From the NCBI GenBank assembly GCA_965230565.1, contig CBDDLH010000016.1, positions 1,984,001-2,048,000 on the forward strand: 64,000 nucleotides of DNA, in the 5' to 3' direction. Shown here piece after piece: positions 51,883 through 61,432 of this stretch. Source of the stretch: BCD1 sp965230565. GTDB taxonomy: Bacteria > Bacteroidota > Bacteroidia > Chitinophagales > Saprospiraceae. The notes under the pieces are model-generated. The model saw only the letters and a program-made list of their open reading frames with translations, did no database searches and had not been told where the DNA came from. Both the position numbers and the translations under genes were made by a program. The first letter of the stretch is position 1. Each line of letters starts with the position of its first letter.

Positions 51883-54018
51883 TTATACATTGACAATGCC
51901 TTTGGCCTTGTCGATAATTTCTTTTGCAATACCTGATGGTGCAGCTGCGTAGTGTGAGAACTCCATAGTTGAGCTCGCACGTCCTGAAGTCAGGGTACGC
52001 AATGCGGTAACATATCCGAACATTTCAGACAATGGAACATCCGCCTGGATAGTGATAGCACCACCCGCACCGGTTTCCTGTCCTTTAGGTAATCCACGAC
52101 GACGGTTCAGGTCACCGATAACTGTACCTACGAACTCATCCGGAGTAACTACCTCGAGTTTCATGATAGGCTCCAGCAATTCCGGCTTACACTTAGGTGC
52201 AGCAGCCTTGAAACCTTCTTTTGCACAAAGCTCAAAGGCAATAGGCTTGGAATCCACCGCGTGCATAGATCCGTCAAAAACGCGAACCTTCATACTGTCG
52301 ATGTTGTAACCTGCGAGGATACCGTTGGACATCATCGCCATGAAACCATCTCTGATTGGCTTCTGGTAGTTCTTGTCGATAGCACCACCAACGATACCCC
52401 AATCGAACTGGAGTTTTGCTTTACCGCTCTTGAACTCATCGCTTTCCAGGAATTCCTGATCAGCAGGTCCGAGTTCGAATTCCATGTCTGCAAAGAGACC
52501 GGAACCACCTGATTGTTTTTTCAAACGCTCGCGGTGTGAAACAGTGTTGGTCAATGCTTCTTTATAAGTCACCTGAGGTTCACCCTGGTTACATTCAACT
52601 TTGAACTCGCGCTTAAGGCGGTCAACGATGATTTCAAGGTGCAACTCACCCATACCGCTAATTACGGTTTGGTTGGTATCTTCATTATAGTTAACTCTGA
52701 AAGTTGGGTCTTCTTCAGACAATTTGGCTAATGCCATACCCAGCTTATCAAGGTCTTTTTGTGTTTTTGGCTCAACGGCCAATCCGATCACAGGATCAGG
52801 GAAAGTCATACTTTCCAGAACGATCGGCTTGTTAGGATCACAGAGTGTATCTCCGGTACGAAGATCTTTCATACCTACAGCAGCTGCAATATCACCAGCC
52901 TCAACTTTCTCAATAGCGTTCTGCTTGTTAGAGTGCATCTGGTACAAACGAGAGATACGCTCTTTTTTACCGGAACGGGTATTCAGGATATAAGATCCTG
53001 CATCCAGTGTACCGGAATATACGCGGAAAAAAGCCAGACGTCCTACGAAAGGATCGGTTGCAATCTTGAATGCAAGAGCTGCGAAAGGCTCATTGGCATC
53101 AGGCTTACGGGTAACCGGCTCATCTGTTTTAGGGTTAACACCTTCAACGGCATCAACATCAACAGGAGAAGGCAGGTAAGCACAAACTGCATCCAATACT
53201 GCCTGTACACCTTTGTTCTTGAATGCAGAACCACACATCATTGGTGTGATACTCATATCAATAACTGCAGCGCGGATAGCAGCACGGATTTCTTCTGCAG
53301 AGATAGAATCCGGATCATCGAAGAATTTCTCCAATAAGGTCTCGTCATATTCTGCAACAGCTTCCAGCAACTCTTCTCTCTTTTCATCAACAAGGTCCTG
53401 GAGATCTTCAGGGATAGGCACTACTTCGTAAGTCATCCCCATGTCATTTTCATTCCAGATAATGGCCTCATTAGTGATGAGGTCAACCACTCCTTTGAAA
53501 GTTTCTTCTGCTCCGATCGGCACCTGCAAGGCGATTGCATTGGCACCCAATTTTTCTCTAACGTCATTTACAACGTTGAAAAAGTCAGCACCTGAACGGT
53601 CCATTTTATTAACAAAACCGATACGTGGCACTTTATATCTGTCAGCCTGTCTCCAAACTGTTTCAGATTGTGGTTCCACACCTGATACAGCACAGAAGAG
53701 GGCCATAACGCCATCCAATACACGAAGTGAACGCTCCACCTCAACGGTAAAGTCAACGTGTCCCGGAGTGTCGATAATATTCACTGAGTATTCCTGGTCT
53801 TTCCATTTCCAGGATGTCTTGGTAGCAGCAGAAGTAATGGTAATACCTCTTTCCTGCTCCTGCTCCATCCAGTCCATGGTAGCGGCACCATCGTGCACCT
53901 CACCAATCTTGTGAGAAAGACCAGTGTAATAGAGTACACGCTCAGTTGTAGTGGTCTTACCAGCATCAATGTGAGCTGCAATACCAATGTTTCTCGTAAA
54001 TCTAAGATCGTTTGCCAT
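51883..54018 (-). CDS. fusA: Translation elongation factor G
   Basis: A 711-residue GTPase driving ribosome translocation and, with RRF, recycling. G-domain motifs are AHIDAGKTTTTERVLYYTG (G1), RGITITSAA (switch I), DTPGHVDF (G3) and NKMD (G4). Domains II-V follow with FRVYSGTLDAGSYI and GMGELHLEIIVDRLKREF. It is the third gene of the str cluster, 44 bp after rpsG; no tuf gene follows. Confidence 0.98.
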   Translation of the reverse strand: MANDLRFTRNIGIAAHIDAGKTTTTERVLYYTGLSHKIGEVHDGAATMDWMEQEQERGITITSAATKTSWKWKDQEYSVNIIDTPGHVDFTVEVERSLRVLDGVMALFCAVSGVEPQSETVWRQADRYKVPRIGFVNKMDRSGADFFNVVNDVREKLGANAIALQVPIGAEETFKGVVDLITNEAIIWNENDMGMTYEVVPIPEDLQDLVDEKREELLEAVAEYDETLLEKFFDDPDSISAEEIRAAIRAAVIDMSITPMMCGSAFKNKGVQAVLDAVCAYLPSPVDVDAVEGVNPKTDEPVTRKPDANEPFAALAFKIATDPFVGRLAFFRVYSGTLDAGSYILNTRSGKKERISRLYQMHSNKQNAIEKVEAGDIAAAVGMKDLRTGDTLCDPNKPIVLESMTFPDPVIGLAVEPKTQKDLDKLGMALAKLSEEDPTFRVNYNEDTNQTVISGMGELHLEIIVDRLKREFKVECNQGEPQVTYKEALTNTVSHRERLKKQSGGSGLFADMEFELGPADQEFLESDEFKSGKAKLQFDWGIVGGAIDKNYQKPIRDGFMAMMSNGILAGYNIDSMKVRVFDGSMHAVDSKPIAFELCAKEGFKAAAPKCKPELLEPIMKLEVVTPDEFVGTVIGDLNRRRGLPKGQETGAGGAITIQADVPLSEMFGYVTALRTLTSGRASSTMEFSHYAAAPSGIAKEIIDKAKGIVNV

Positions 54019-54062
54019 GAGAATTGCTCCTAAAGGATTTTTTATTTAGTTCAGTTAATTAA

Positions 54063-54530
54063 TTAAACTTTGAAATGGGCAAATGCACGGTTTGACTCGG
54101 CCATCTTGTGCGTATCTTCTTTACGCTTAACAGCTGCGCCTTCTCCTTTACTTGCTGCGATGATCTCAGCAGCCATTTTCTCAGCGATTCCTTTTCCACT
54201 ACGCTTACGGGCAAAACCGATCAGCCATTTCATTCCGATTGAGACACGACGCTTAGCGCGGATCTCGATAGGGATCTGGAAAGTAGCACCACCGATACGA
54301 CGGCTTCTTACTTCCACATGTGGCATTACATTGTTTAATGCTTTCTTCCAGGTAGCATGCTCTTCTCCTCCAGTTCTTTCTTTAACTATATCCATTGCTT
54401 CGTAGAAAGCACGGAAAGTGGTTCCCTTCTTTCCACTCAACATCATGTTGTTCACAAATTGGGTAACCAATGGATCTCCGTACCTTGGATCCGGAGCAAT
54501 TACTCTTACTTTAGGTTTTCTTTTTCTCAT
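54063..54530 (-). CDS. rpsG: 30S ribosomal protein S7
   Basis: A 155-residue protein that nucleates assembly of the 30S head. RKRKPKVRVIAPDPRYGDPL begins it; VEVRSRRIGGATFQIPIEI and the C-terminal KMAESNRAFAHFKV are typical. It is 40 bp after rpsL. Confidence 0.97.
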   Translation of the reverse strand: MRKRKPKVRVIAPDPRYGDPLVTQFVNNMMLSGKKGTTFRAFYEAMDIVKERTGGEEHATWKKALNNVMPHVEVRSRRIGGATFQIPIEIRAKRRVSIGMKWLIGFARKRSGKGIAEKMAAEIIAASKGEGAAVKRKEDTHKMAESNRAFAHFKV

Positions 54531-54570
54531 TTTTAAAAATTAGAGGTTTCTTAATTTAATGAAACATAAC

Positions 54571-54942
54571 TTACTTAGGCCGCTTAGTTCCGTACTTGGA
54601 ACGGGCTTGTTTACGATCACCAACTCCCGCAGTATCCAATGCACCACGAACGATAGTGTAACGTACACCAGGTAAGTCTTTCACACGACCACCGCGGATC
54701 AGCACGATTGAGTGTTCCTGCAGGTTATGACCTTCACCAGGAATATATGCTATCACCTCGATACCATTTGTCAGACGTACCTTTGCTACTTTACGCAAAG
54801 CTGAGTTCGGTTTCTTTGGTGTAGTCGTGTAAACACGGGTACATACACCACGACGCTGAGGACAAGACTCCAATGCTCTGGATTTACTTGTTTCAACGAT
54901 CTTTTTTCTCCCTTTGCGAACCAATTGATTAATAGTAGGCAT
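54571..54942 (-). CDS. rpsL: 30S ribosomal protein S12
   Basis: A 123-residue decoding-centre protein. The loops where streptomycin-resistance changes arise are wild type: TTPKKPNSALRKV and GGRVKDLPGVRY keep their lysines. It is the first gene of the block, preceded by a strong Bacteroidota promoter and a leader of about 55 bases containing a small hairpin (54971-54985). Confidence 0.97.
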   Translation of the reverse strand: MPTINQLVRKGRKKIVETSKSRALESCPQRRGVCTRVYTTTPKKPNSALRKVAKVRLTNGIEVIAYIPGEGHNLQEHSIVLIRGGRVKDLPGVRYTIVRGALDTAGVGDRKQARSKYGTKRPK

Positions 54943-55002
54943 ATACGCTCAAATTTTAAATATTTTTTACGGGCACAACATGCCCTTTTTCAAAAGCGAA
55001 TG

Positions 55003-55033
55003 CAAAGGTAGAATTTTTCTATCGAAATGCAAA
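55003..55033 (-). promoter_or_regulatory. Main promoter of the str/ribosomal block
   Basis: Minus-strand TTTG (55030-55033), 19 bp, then TACCTTTG (55003-55010): an exact match to the Bacteroidota promoter with ideal spacing, about 60 bp before rpsL. Confidence 0.75.
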
Positions 55034-55365
55034 AGGGTTTTTGTAAAAAATTGAAGATCAAAGTTTTTTTTCGAAAAACCGTTTTGAAAAGCTCGCTCAA
55101 ACTGGACTTTTACTTCCCTTCTCAGGCATGCTGCCCAAATTTTTTGATCCAAAACGCTGATTCACAGAAAATAAAATTTTATTTCTGCTTTTTTTCAGGG
55201 GAATAGCAAAATTTTTTGATTGGGATGGAGAGGAGGGGAATTTTTTGGGGAAACTTAATATTTTAGTTAATAAAGAAAGGTATCCTAACCAACTTGGCAT
55301 TTTCAAAGCGGTAATTTATGGATAAATGACAGGTTTTTCAGATTCCGTACTTACGGCAGGTGAGG

Positions 55366-55640
55366 TGGGTGTTCATAGGGCGTGTTACCGGGATGGCGCC
55401 CCTGCAGGAGGATATTTTCTCAAGGCGATGCCTTTGCTTAGCTATGCATGACAGCATAAGGCGTTCTCTCCGACACTTTTGTGTGCGGGGCAGGCTTTGT
55501 CGAAGGGATTTTTCTCCTCCGACAAGGTGTCGCCTTTCCACTCTCCAGGCCACCCAAAGGCAAAACCTTGAAGTAAATCAACCTATGGCACGGGAGGTGG
55601 GTATCCATGGGGCGTGTTATCGGGATGGCGTCCCTACAGG
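55366..55640. repeat. Diverged direct repeats flanking a shared insert segment
   Basis: Segments of about 45-50 bases at 55366-55411 and 55590-55640 are alike (GGCGTGTTACCGGGATGGCG versus GGCGTGTTATCGGGATGGCG). Between them, 55494-55575 matches the stretch that recurs at about 56001-56071 and 56444-56514 (core GTCGAAGGGATTTTTCTCCT). No real gene is visible. The whole 54943-56720 region is non-coding repeat sequence. Confidence 0.75.
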
Positions 55641-55772
55641 GCGAGAGGAGACGCATGAAAATATATAATTGTAAAAAACTTCGATACCTGCCTCCCGTCG
55701 TCAGCAGGCGAGGTTCGATATTTGGTGTTCAGTATTCTTCGGTTCTGTCCTGTTTTCTGTCAGAATAATGAA

Positions 55773-56215
55773 CCTGCCTTCCGTTGCGCAGCAGGCAAGG
55801 TATCCAACACCGAATTACTAATAATGAAATAATAATCCTCCCAAATCTGATATTAAATCACCTTTTTCACCTGCATCCTCTCCTCATATGTCATCTCTTC
55901 CCCACAGGGCAAGGTGGGTGAGGTGTTCTGCCAAGGAAATGCCTTTCCTCAAGGCGACGCCTTTGCATAGCTACGGGTGAAAGCTTAAGGCGTTGCTTTG
56001 TCGAAGGGATTTTTCTCCTCCGACAAGGTGTCGCCTTTCCTCTCTCCAGGCCACCCAAAGGCAAAACCTTGGAGTATTTCCAGGAATAAAAAAGAGCCCG
56101 GATCTATGAAGAAGATCAGGGCCCTTTGGCAATCTAGCGGAACCGCAGAACCGTAGAATGTCCAATTTAGAATGTAGAAGTTTTTTGAAACTTCTTACCA
56201 CCTCTACATGCTACA
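55773..56215. repeat. 443-bp tandem duplication, copy 1
   Basis: The unit begins CCTGCCTTCCGTTGCGCAGC and is repeated head to tail at 56216. I see only about three substitutions between copies. It includes a GC-rich segment with GGCGACGCCTTTGCATAGC and an imperfect stem around AAAAAAGAGCCCGGATC. Short open frames inside are identical in both copies and look spurious. Confidence 0.92.
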
Positions 56216-56658
56216 CCTGCCTTCCGTTGCGCAGCAGGCAAGGTATCCAATACCGAATTACTAATAATGAAATAATAACCCTCCCAAATCTGATATTAAA
56301 TCACCTTTTTTACCTGCATCCTCTCCTCATATGTCATCTCTTCCCCACAGGGCAAGGTGGGTGAGGTGTTCTGCCAAGGAAATGCCTTTCCTCAAGGCGA
56401 CGCCTTTGCATAGCTACGGGTGAAAGCTTAAGGCGTTGCTTTGTCGAAGGGATTTTTCTCCTCCGACAAGGTGTCGCCTTTCCTCTCTCCAGGCCACCCA
56501 AAGGCAAAACCTTGGAGTATTTCCAGGAATAAAAAAGAGCCCGGATCTATGAAGAAGATCAGGGCCCTTTGGCAATCTAGCGGAACCGCAGAACCGTAGA
56601 ATGTCCAATTTAGAATGTAGAAGTTTTTTGAAACTTCTTACCACCTCTACATGCTACA
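56216..56658. repeat. 443-bp tandem duplication, copy 2
   Basis: Second copy of the unit starting at 55773. The first 29 bases of a third copy follow at 56659-56687 before similarity ends, so the duplication probably arose through this short CCTGCCTTCCGTTGCGCAGC direct repeat. Confidence 0.92.
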
Positions 56659-56720
56659 CCTGCCTTCCGTTGCGCAGCAGGCAAGGTTGGATATTTTACA
56701 TTTTACATTCCTTGAGTTCT

Positions 56721-59405
56721 TTATCTGTTCAACACCAATCTGCGAACCGTACTATACGTTCCATCCGTAATATGCATAAAGTAAACACCTTCGCTCAAAG
56801 CATCAACCGGGATAGACAATACTGCTTCGCGAACAGCATTTTGTTTTTGATACAGCACTTCCTGACCTACCACACTGTGCAATTTGATCTCAAGATCTGA
56901 TATCTGCTCCAGATCAAATGTTACATTAACCACATCCGTTGCAGGATTCGGGAACAGATTGATCGCTTTTTCAAAAGCCGGGTCCTTGGTGCCTACCATT
57001 ACATCCACAACTACCTCTACGACCAAATCTTCAACACATCCGCTGTCATCAGAAATGGTGACCGAGTATGTGGCTGCAAATACATTTTCGAGGGACGGAG
57101 TGGTTGCTCCTGTACTCCAGCTATAGGTGAAATTCCCGGAACCTCCGGTTACATCAACAGAAGCTGTCCCTACCCCACTTGGAGGATTGGTATCCGGGGT
57201 CGAGACCGGAGTGCCTTCCAGAGGAGCCAGTTCCGCGAGCAGATTCACCTCAACAGAATTACCTGTTATTATACAACCGTTTGTAAAGTCAAGTCCTGCA
57301 AAAGTGCCATCCGTGTCTATCGCACCACCAAATACTATTGGTGTGAAGTAATGTACTCCGGCGTTTATTTGGGTTCCGTCATTCAATAACTGTGGTGCAT
57401 AGATTTCTGAAGACAAAGCAAAATTACCGAGGAAGGAATCATCATTGAAAGGATCCTCGGAACCGGAGATGTCGGCTGTAGTAACGATCCAAAGGAACCC
57501 GGAAACAGGCGTCAATGGTATCACTACATCCTCGATGGATAAAACAGTTACCTCTCCAAAGCAAACATCCGGATCGCCATTGGAAGCTCCCATACTGATA
57601 TCGGTGCAGGTGACATTATCCAATTGGGTAAACTGAATACAAAACTCTCCGTCTGAACCGGCAAAGCCATCTACCATCATGAAGTACTGCTGTCCGGCAA
57701 TAGTCTCCAGAACCAATCCGGCAGGGTAAGGCCCTTCCGGTGGTGTTCCGTCGATATCTTCATTACACGCAACAGGTATCATATCGTCACAGGCACTTCC
57801 TGCATAAATGGCTATCTGCGTATCTCCATCATCAATATAATCGCTGATTTCACCACCACAATCGGTAGTCGTAATCTCATAAACTTCTCCGTCTCCTATA
57901 AAGGTATACCAGACTGTATTTTCAAGACTCGGAGCCGAACCTCCGCCATCCGGTTCACCAAAGCATTCCCATCCTTCCTCAGGATCACCTTCAGCTGTAG
58001 CTTCAGAATTATTCCAGGATGGTGACGTTTGAGGATTATTGATACCTTGTCCCATTAATGCTGTAAGATCCACAGCATCGGCACAATCATCAGCAGGATC
58101 AAATGGTGAAGTGATTATCCTGAAGTGATAATCATCCCCGGTATTTAAGGACCAGAAGGTACCGTCAAATGTATACGTTCTTCCCGCAACTGTTGGGGTG
58201 GTTTGTGTGAGCCAGGTTTGCCCTTCCGGAACGGTGTACCCTACAAAAATATCTCCGGTCAAACCTGACAACTCTTCCATGTATTCGGACAGATCAATAC
58301 GTGTCATTGGGCTAGTAACTTCCAGGTTGGCTTCAGGGGTAACCATAAATGGTGTGATCAAATCATCCCCGGGGAAGCCATTATTATTGGCCCAGATATG
58401 AAATTCAAAATCGTCGTTAGGTCGATTGGAATCTGTGTAATTCCTGATTAGCGCATAAACAACATCTGTATTACCAACCAGTGAAAAGCGAACGGCACAG
58501 CCCGTTAGACCACTAACTGCTTCCGGACCAAATGAGTTAACAAAGTCTACCTGTTCGTTATCATAATAAATATGGTTGCCATCCAAATAATAATAGGTAC
58601 CCGTATTAATGGAATTACTATTTGTTGAGGCGTCAATAGCTTGAATAAAGTAATCTACTAATGTACCTGGTTCTTGCCCGGGAATCACGAATTCATAGGT
58701 ATCCCCAGCCGTGTTTATTCCTACAACCTCCATGGTTGGCCCTCCGTCCACATTATAATAAAGCGTTGCTCCATCAATCCCAGACACATCAATTAACTCT
58801 GCGGTTTTGGTAACATCGCCCACATAACTTCTGTAAAATGTTGTTGGCTCATGTAGAATCAAAGGAGGCGAATTATCTTCATTGGAACTGATAATCTGAA
58901 CATCATCGATGTACATCCCATCCACTTCATAACCTCCATCGGAGAAAAACCGGAAACGGACCCGTACATCATCACTACCCACAAATCCACCCAGAGAAAA
59001 GATGTATTCGACCCAGGTTTCAAGGTTGCCCTCCCCAAGGAAAGTAGCAATATTCACCCAGGTAGTACCTCCATCCCCACTTGCTTCAATGTACATATAA
59101 TCGAAATTTCCTCCCTCAATATCAAAAATTGCCCAGAATTTCAATTCTGCATCCAGAGCAGTCGTCAGGTCAACTCCTGTGGCCATGGTAGCAGAAATGT
59201 TCTGGTCAGCGAGATAATTACCATCCGGGCTATCCGTAAGAGAGGTGGTTGGCGAATAAGACTGAGCAGTGGTAGTTCCCCATGCGCCTTCCAATACCCA
59301 ACTATCGGTACCCGATTCGAAATCATCGAAAAATTCAACAGTTTGAGAGAAAGACGGGAATGCCAGGAATAACAATCCCGGGAGCATAAGTAGAAGTTTT
59401 TTCAT
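56721..59405 (-). CDS. T9SS-secreted multidomain adhesin-like protein
   Basis: An 894-residue secreted protein. It has a signal peptide (LLLMLPGLLFLAFPSFSQ) and then a jelly-roll domain (about 25-175) with FFDDFESGTDSWVLEG and EVDGMYIDDVQII, as in MAM-like or choice-of-anchor domains. Further beta-sandwich domains follow, including one with SLENTVWYTFIGDGE and YFMMVDGFAGSDGEFCIQF, typical of Bacteroidota surface proteins. A SprB-like repeat (GGSGNFTYSWSTGATT) precedes the type A T9SS sorting domain (INLFPNPATDVVNVTF to VRRLVLNR). No catalytic motif is seen. It is a single-gene unit after the repeat region. Confidence 0.88.
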   Translation of the reverse strand: MKKLLLMLPGLLFLAFPSFSQTVEFFDDFESGTDSWVLEGAWGTTTAQSYSPTTSLTDSPDGNYLADQNISATMATGVDLTTALDAELKFWAIFDIEGGNFDYMYIEASGDGGTTWVNIATFLGEGNLETWVEYIFSLGGFVGSDDVRVRFRFFSDGGYEVDGMYIDDVQIISSNEDNSPPLILHEPTTFYRSYVGDVTKTAELIDVSGIDGATLYYNVDGGPTMEVVGINTAGDTYEFVIPGQEPGTLVDYFIQAIDASTNSNSINTGTYYYLDGNHIYYDNEQVDFVNSFGPEAVSGLTGCAVRFSLVGNTDVVYALIRNYTDSNRPNDDFEFHIWANNNGFPGDDLITPFMVTPEANLEVTSPMTRIDLSEYMEELSGLTGDIFVGYTVPEGQTWLTQTTPTVAGRTYTFDGTFWSLNTGDDYHFRIITSPFDPADDCADAVDLTALMGQGINNPQTSPSWNNSEATAEGDPEEGWECFGEPDGGGSAPSLENTVWYTFIGDGEVYEITTTDCGGEISDYIDDGDTQIAIYAGSACDDMIPVACNEDIDGTPPEGPYPAGLVLETIAGQQYFMMVDGFAGSDGEFCIQFTQLDNVTCTDISMGASNGDPDVCFGEVTVLSIEDVVIPLTPVSGFLWIVTTADISGSEDPFNDDSFLGNFALSSEIYAPQLLNDGTQINAGVHYFTPIVFGGAIDTDGTFAGLDFTNGCIITGNSVEVNLLAELAPLEGTPVSTPDTNPPSGVGTASVDVTGGSGNFTYSWSTGATTPSLENVFAATYSVTISDDSGCVEDLVVEVVVDVMVGTKDPAFEKAINLFPNPATDVVNVTFDLEQISDLEIKLHSVVGQEVLYQKQNAVREAVLSIPVDALSEGVYFMHITDGTYSTVRRLVLNR

Positions 59406-59522
59406 TTCCAGTTGTTTTAAGTGTACAAATAAGGTGTTGTCTAAAAGTAATATCTTTTTTGTAAATCAGGTCCATATCTTTCCGAATAATAAATCACTTC
59501 TCATTTTGAGAACCGAGTTTTA

Positions 59523-59530
59523 TACCTTTG
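59523..59530 (+). promoter_or_regulatory. Candidate -7 element for the membrane glycosyltransferase
   Basis: TACCTTTG fits TAnnTTTG, 44 bp before the start codon at 59574. The nearest upstream TTTG is only 14 bp away, so the -33 element is unclear. Confidence 0.45.
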
Positions 59531-59573
59531 CAACATATTTTAAATACACAGCGCTATTAATCTGACACCCAAA

Positions 59574-61238
59574 ATGCACTTAAGAAAAAGTCTCCTGAAA
59601 CGCTTTCCCATCTCCAGGAATACTGCCCCTGCAGTACTCTTTTTCACGGTCACCTTAATAATTGGCTGGGTAATCCTGCCTGACTACGGAATTTCCTGGG
59701 ATGAATTTCTTCAAAGGCGTTATGGTCTTATGGCTTACGATCATGTGGTGAGGACCTTTGGCCTTGATTGGCAATTATTTTATCCTGATTATTTTTTAGA
59801 ATCTACCGCTGGCAGGCAATACTCTATTATTTTTTCATTGGTTGCTGCTGCCATTGAAAGACTATTAAATATTGGCCCGGAAGATCATTACGCCCAATTC
59901 CAACTGCGGCATAAAATGACCTTCCTGCTTTTCTGGTTATCAACCATCTGTTTTTACAAGATACTGAAAGAAAGATTTTTTTACCAAAAGCATGCAGATG
60001 GCAACAGATCAGTCTATTATCCACTATTAGGCACCTTATTGTTATTGCTTACGCCAAGGGTTTTCGCCCATAGCTTCTTCAATCCTAAAGACATAGTTTT
60101 ACTGTCATTTTACATAATTAGTCTTTACACCCTTATACGGTTCCTGAAGAAAACAACGCTTATAACCGGGTTCATTCATGGCATTGCCTGTGCATTTGTT
60201 GTCAATGCCCGCACGCCGGGGTTGATCGTTCCCGTTTTGACCGTTCTGTTTTCCATGCTATATGTCATTCCAAAACGCCAGGAGGTCAACAGAAAAGCAT
60301 GGGTTATATTTGCCGGAAGCGGGACGGTTTTTGTCATTACATTCGTGATTTTCGCTATAGCATTCTTTCCTTACTTATGGGGTAATTTACAGGACAGAGC
60401 AGTGGAGTCGTTTAATTTGATGTCAAACTTCCCCAAAGAGATCAGGACTTTGATGTTTGGTCAATATGTTGGTAATACTCCCCCACCCTTTTATTATCCG
60501 TACGCCTGGATGGGAGTAACCCTGCCTTTGTTAAACGTTTTTTTACTGGTAACGGGAATAATCTGGTTTTTAAGGACATTGGTACGAAATCTGACAAAAC
60601 TGAGGCTTTGGTCCGGTTTTGGTGAATTTACCGATCTGATTTTCTTTTCTTTTTTCGCCGGACCTTTATTGGCCGTCTGGTTTTTCCAATCAACACTTTA
60701 TGACGGGTGGCGCCACCTTTATTTTGTATATCCTCCGATCCTTATCCTTGGTTTGGTTTTTCTAAACCGGTTATTGACCGATAAAAGAAAGTGGATAAGA
60801 CAAGCTGCATTGGGTGTAACAATTTTGAGTTGTTTGCACACTTCCGTGAAAATGATCAAAATCCATCCGCATCAACAGGTCTATTTCAATGAACTGGCCG
60901 GAGACAACAAAATGGAACGGTTTGAAATGGATTATTGGGGCGTTGCTTACAAACAGGCTTTTGAAGAGATCGTGAGAAGAGATACCACCGGGCAACCCAT
61001 TCATGTATATTGCGCCAATCAGCCTTGTTTTGATAATTACTTTGCCCTGCCGGAGCCTCTCCAATCGAAGATAAAGATGCGATATGGTATTGAAGTAGCC
61101 ACTTACTACCTTTCCAATCATCGTTGGGAACATACCATGAGAAATTTTTTAAATAAGGAATATCCTTTTGATGATGAATATTTTTCCATTAAAGCAGATG
61201 GGGAGCGGATTATTGGGGTTTATCGGGTAGGTAGGTAA
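59574..61238 (+). CDS. GT39/ArnT-like integral membrane glycosyltransferase
   Basis: A 554-residue inner-membrane protein with ten or more hydrophobic segments. The first periplasmic loop, LPDYGISWDEFLQRRYG, carries the D/E residues expected in C-type glycosyltransferases of the GT39/ArnT group. The later TPRVFAHSFFNPKDIVLLSF and VVNARTPGLIVPVL also fit. The soluble C-terminal part ends with WDYWGVAYKQ-like and NHRWEHTMRN-like segments. It probably transfers a sugar from a lipid-linked donor to lipid, glycan or protein; donor and acceptor are unknown. It stands alone. Confidence 0.8.
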   Translation: MHLRKSLLKRFPISRNTAPAVLFFTVTLIIGWVILPDYGISWDEFLQRRYGLMAYDHVVRTFGLDWQLFYPDYFLESTAGRQYSIIFSLVAAAIERLLNIGPEDHYAQFQLRHKMTFLLFWLSTICFYKILKERFFYQKHADGNRSVYYPLLGTLLLLLTPRVFAHSFFNPKDIVLLSFYIISLYTLIRFLKKTTLITGFIHGIACAFVVNARTPGLIVPVLTVLFSMLYVIPKRQEVNRKAWVIFAGSGTVFVITFVIFAIAFFPYLWGNLQDRAVESFNLMSNFPKEIRTLMFGQYVGNTPPPFYYPYAWMGVTLPLLNVFLLVTGIIWFLRTLVRNLTKLRLWSGFGEFTDLIFFSFFAGPLLAVWFFQSTLYDGWRHLYFVYPPILILGLVFLNRLLTDKRKWIRQAALGVTILSCLHTSVKMIKIHPHQQVYFNELAGDNKMERFEMDYWGVAYKQAFEEIVRRDTTGQPIHVYCANQPCFDNYFALPEPLQSKIKMRYGIEVATYYLSNHRWEHTMRNFLNKEYPFDDEYFSIKADGERIIGVYRVGR

Positions 61239-61243
61239 AGATT

Positions 61244-61317
61244 GTTTGATGTGAGTATGTGGTTTGATGTGGTTTGATGTGGTTTGATGTGGTTTCATTG
61301 TAGTTTCATGTAGTTTT
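61244..61317. repeat. 10-bp tandem repeat (GGTTTGATGT)
   Basis: Three perfect copies at 61261-61290 are flanked by degenerate ones (TGTTTGATGTGAGT, GGTTTCATTGTAGTTTCATG). Non-coding, just after the glycosyltransferase stop. Confidence 0.85.
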
Positions 61318-61386
61318 TGAGGCTTTAAATGTTCCTGGACAGAGGAAAAGGCCTGAAGGCCTATTGCTATCAATTGTTTCCATATT

Positions 61387-61406
61387 CACCGGCTTGGGAG
61401 CCGGTG
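61387..61406. repeat. Small hairpin CACCGGCT-TGGG-AGCCGGTG
   Basis: Perfect 8-bp arms. A second palindrome (GCTCAGACT-AA-AGTCTGAGC, 61431-61450) overlaps the end of the next gene. Without T-runs these look like intergenic palindromes more than terminators. Confidence 0.6.
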
Positions 61407-61432
61407 TAATCAAGTTTTTAGAAGAAAACTGC

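Noticed and set aside
54966..54990. Leader hairpin before rpsL as a riboswitch
   Set aside because: Only a 5-bp stem (GGGCA/TGCCC) in a leader of about 55 bases; too small for a known riboswitch.
55971..56644. Two identical 76-codon frames in the tandem repeat
   Set aside because: Identical because the DNA is duplicated; composition is not protein-like and the frame is not kept in the diverged segment at about 55490.
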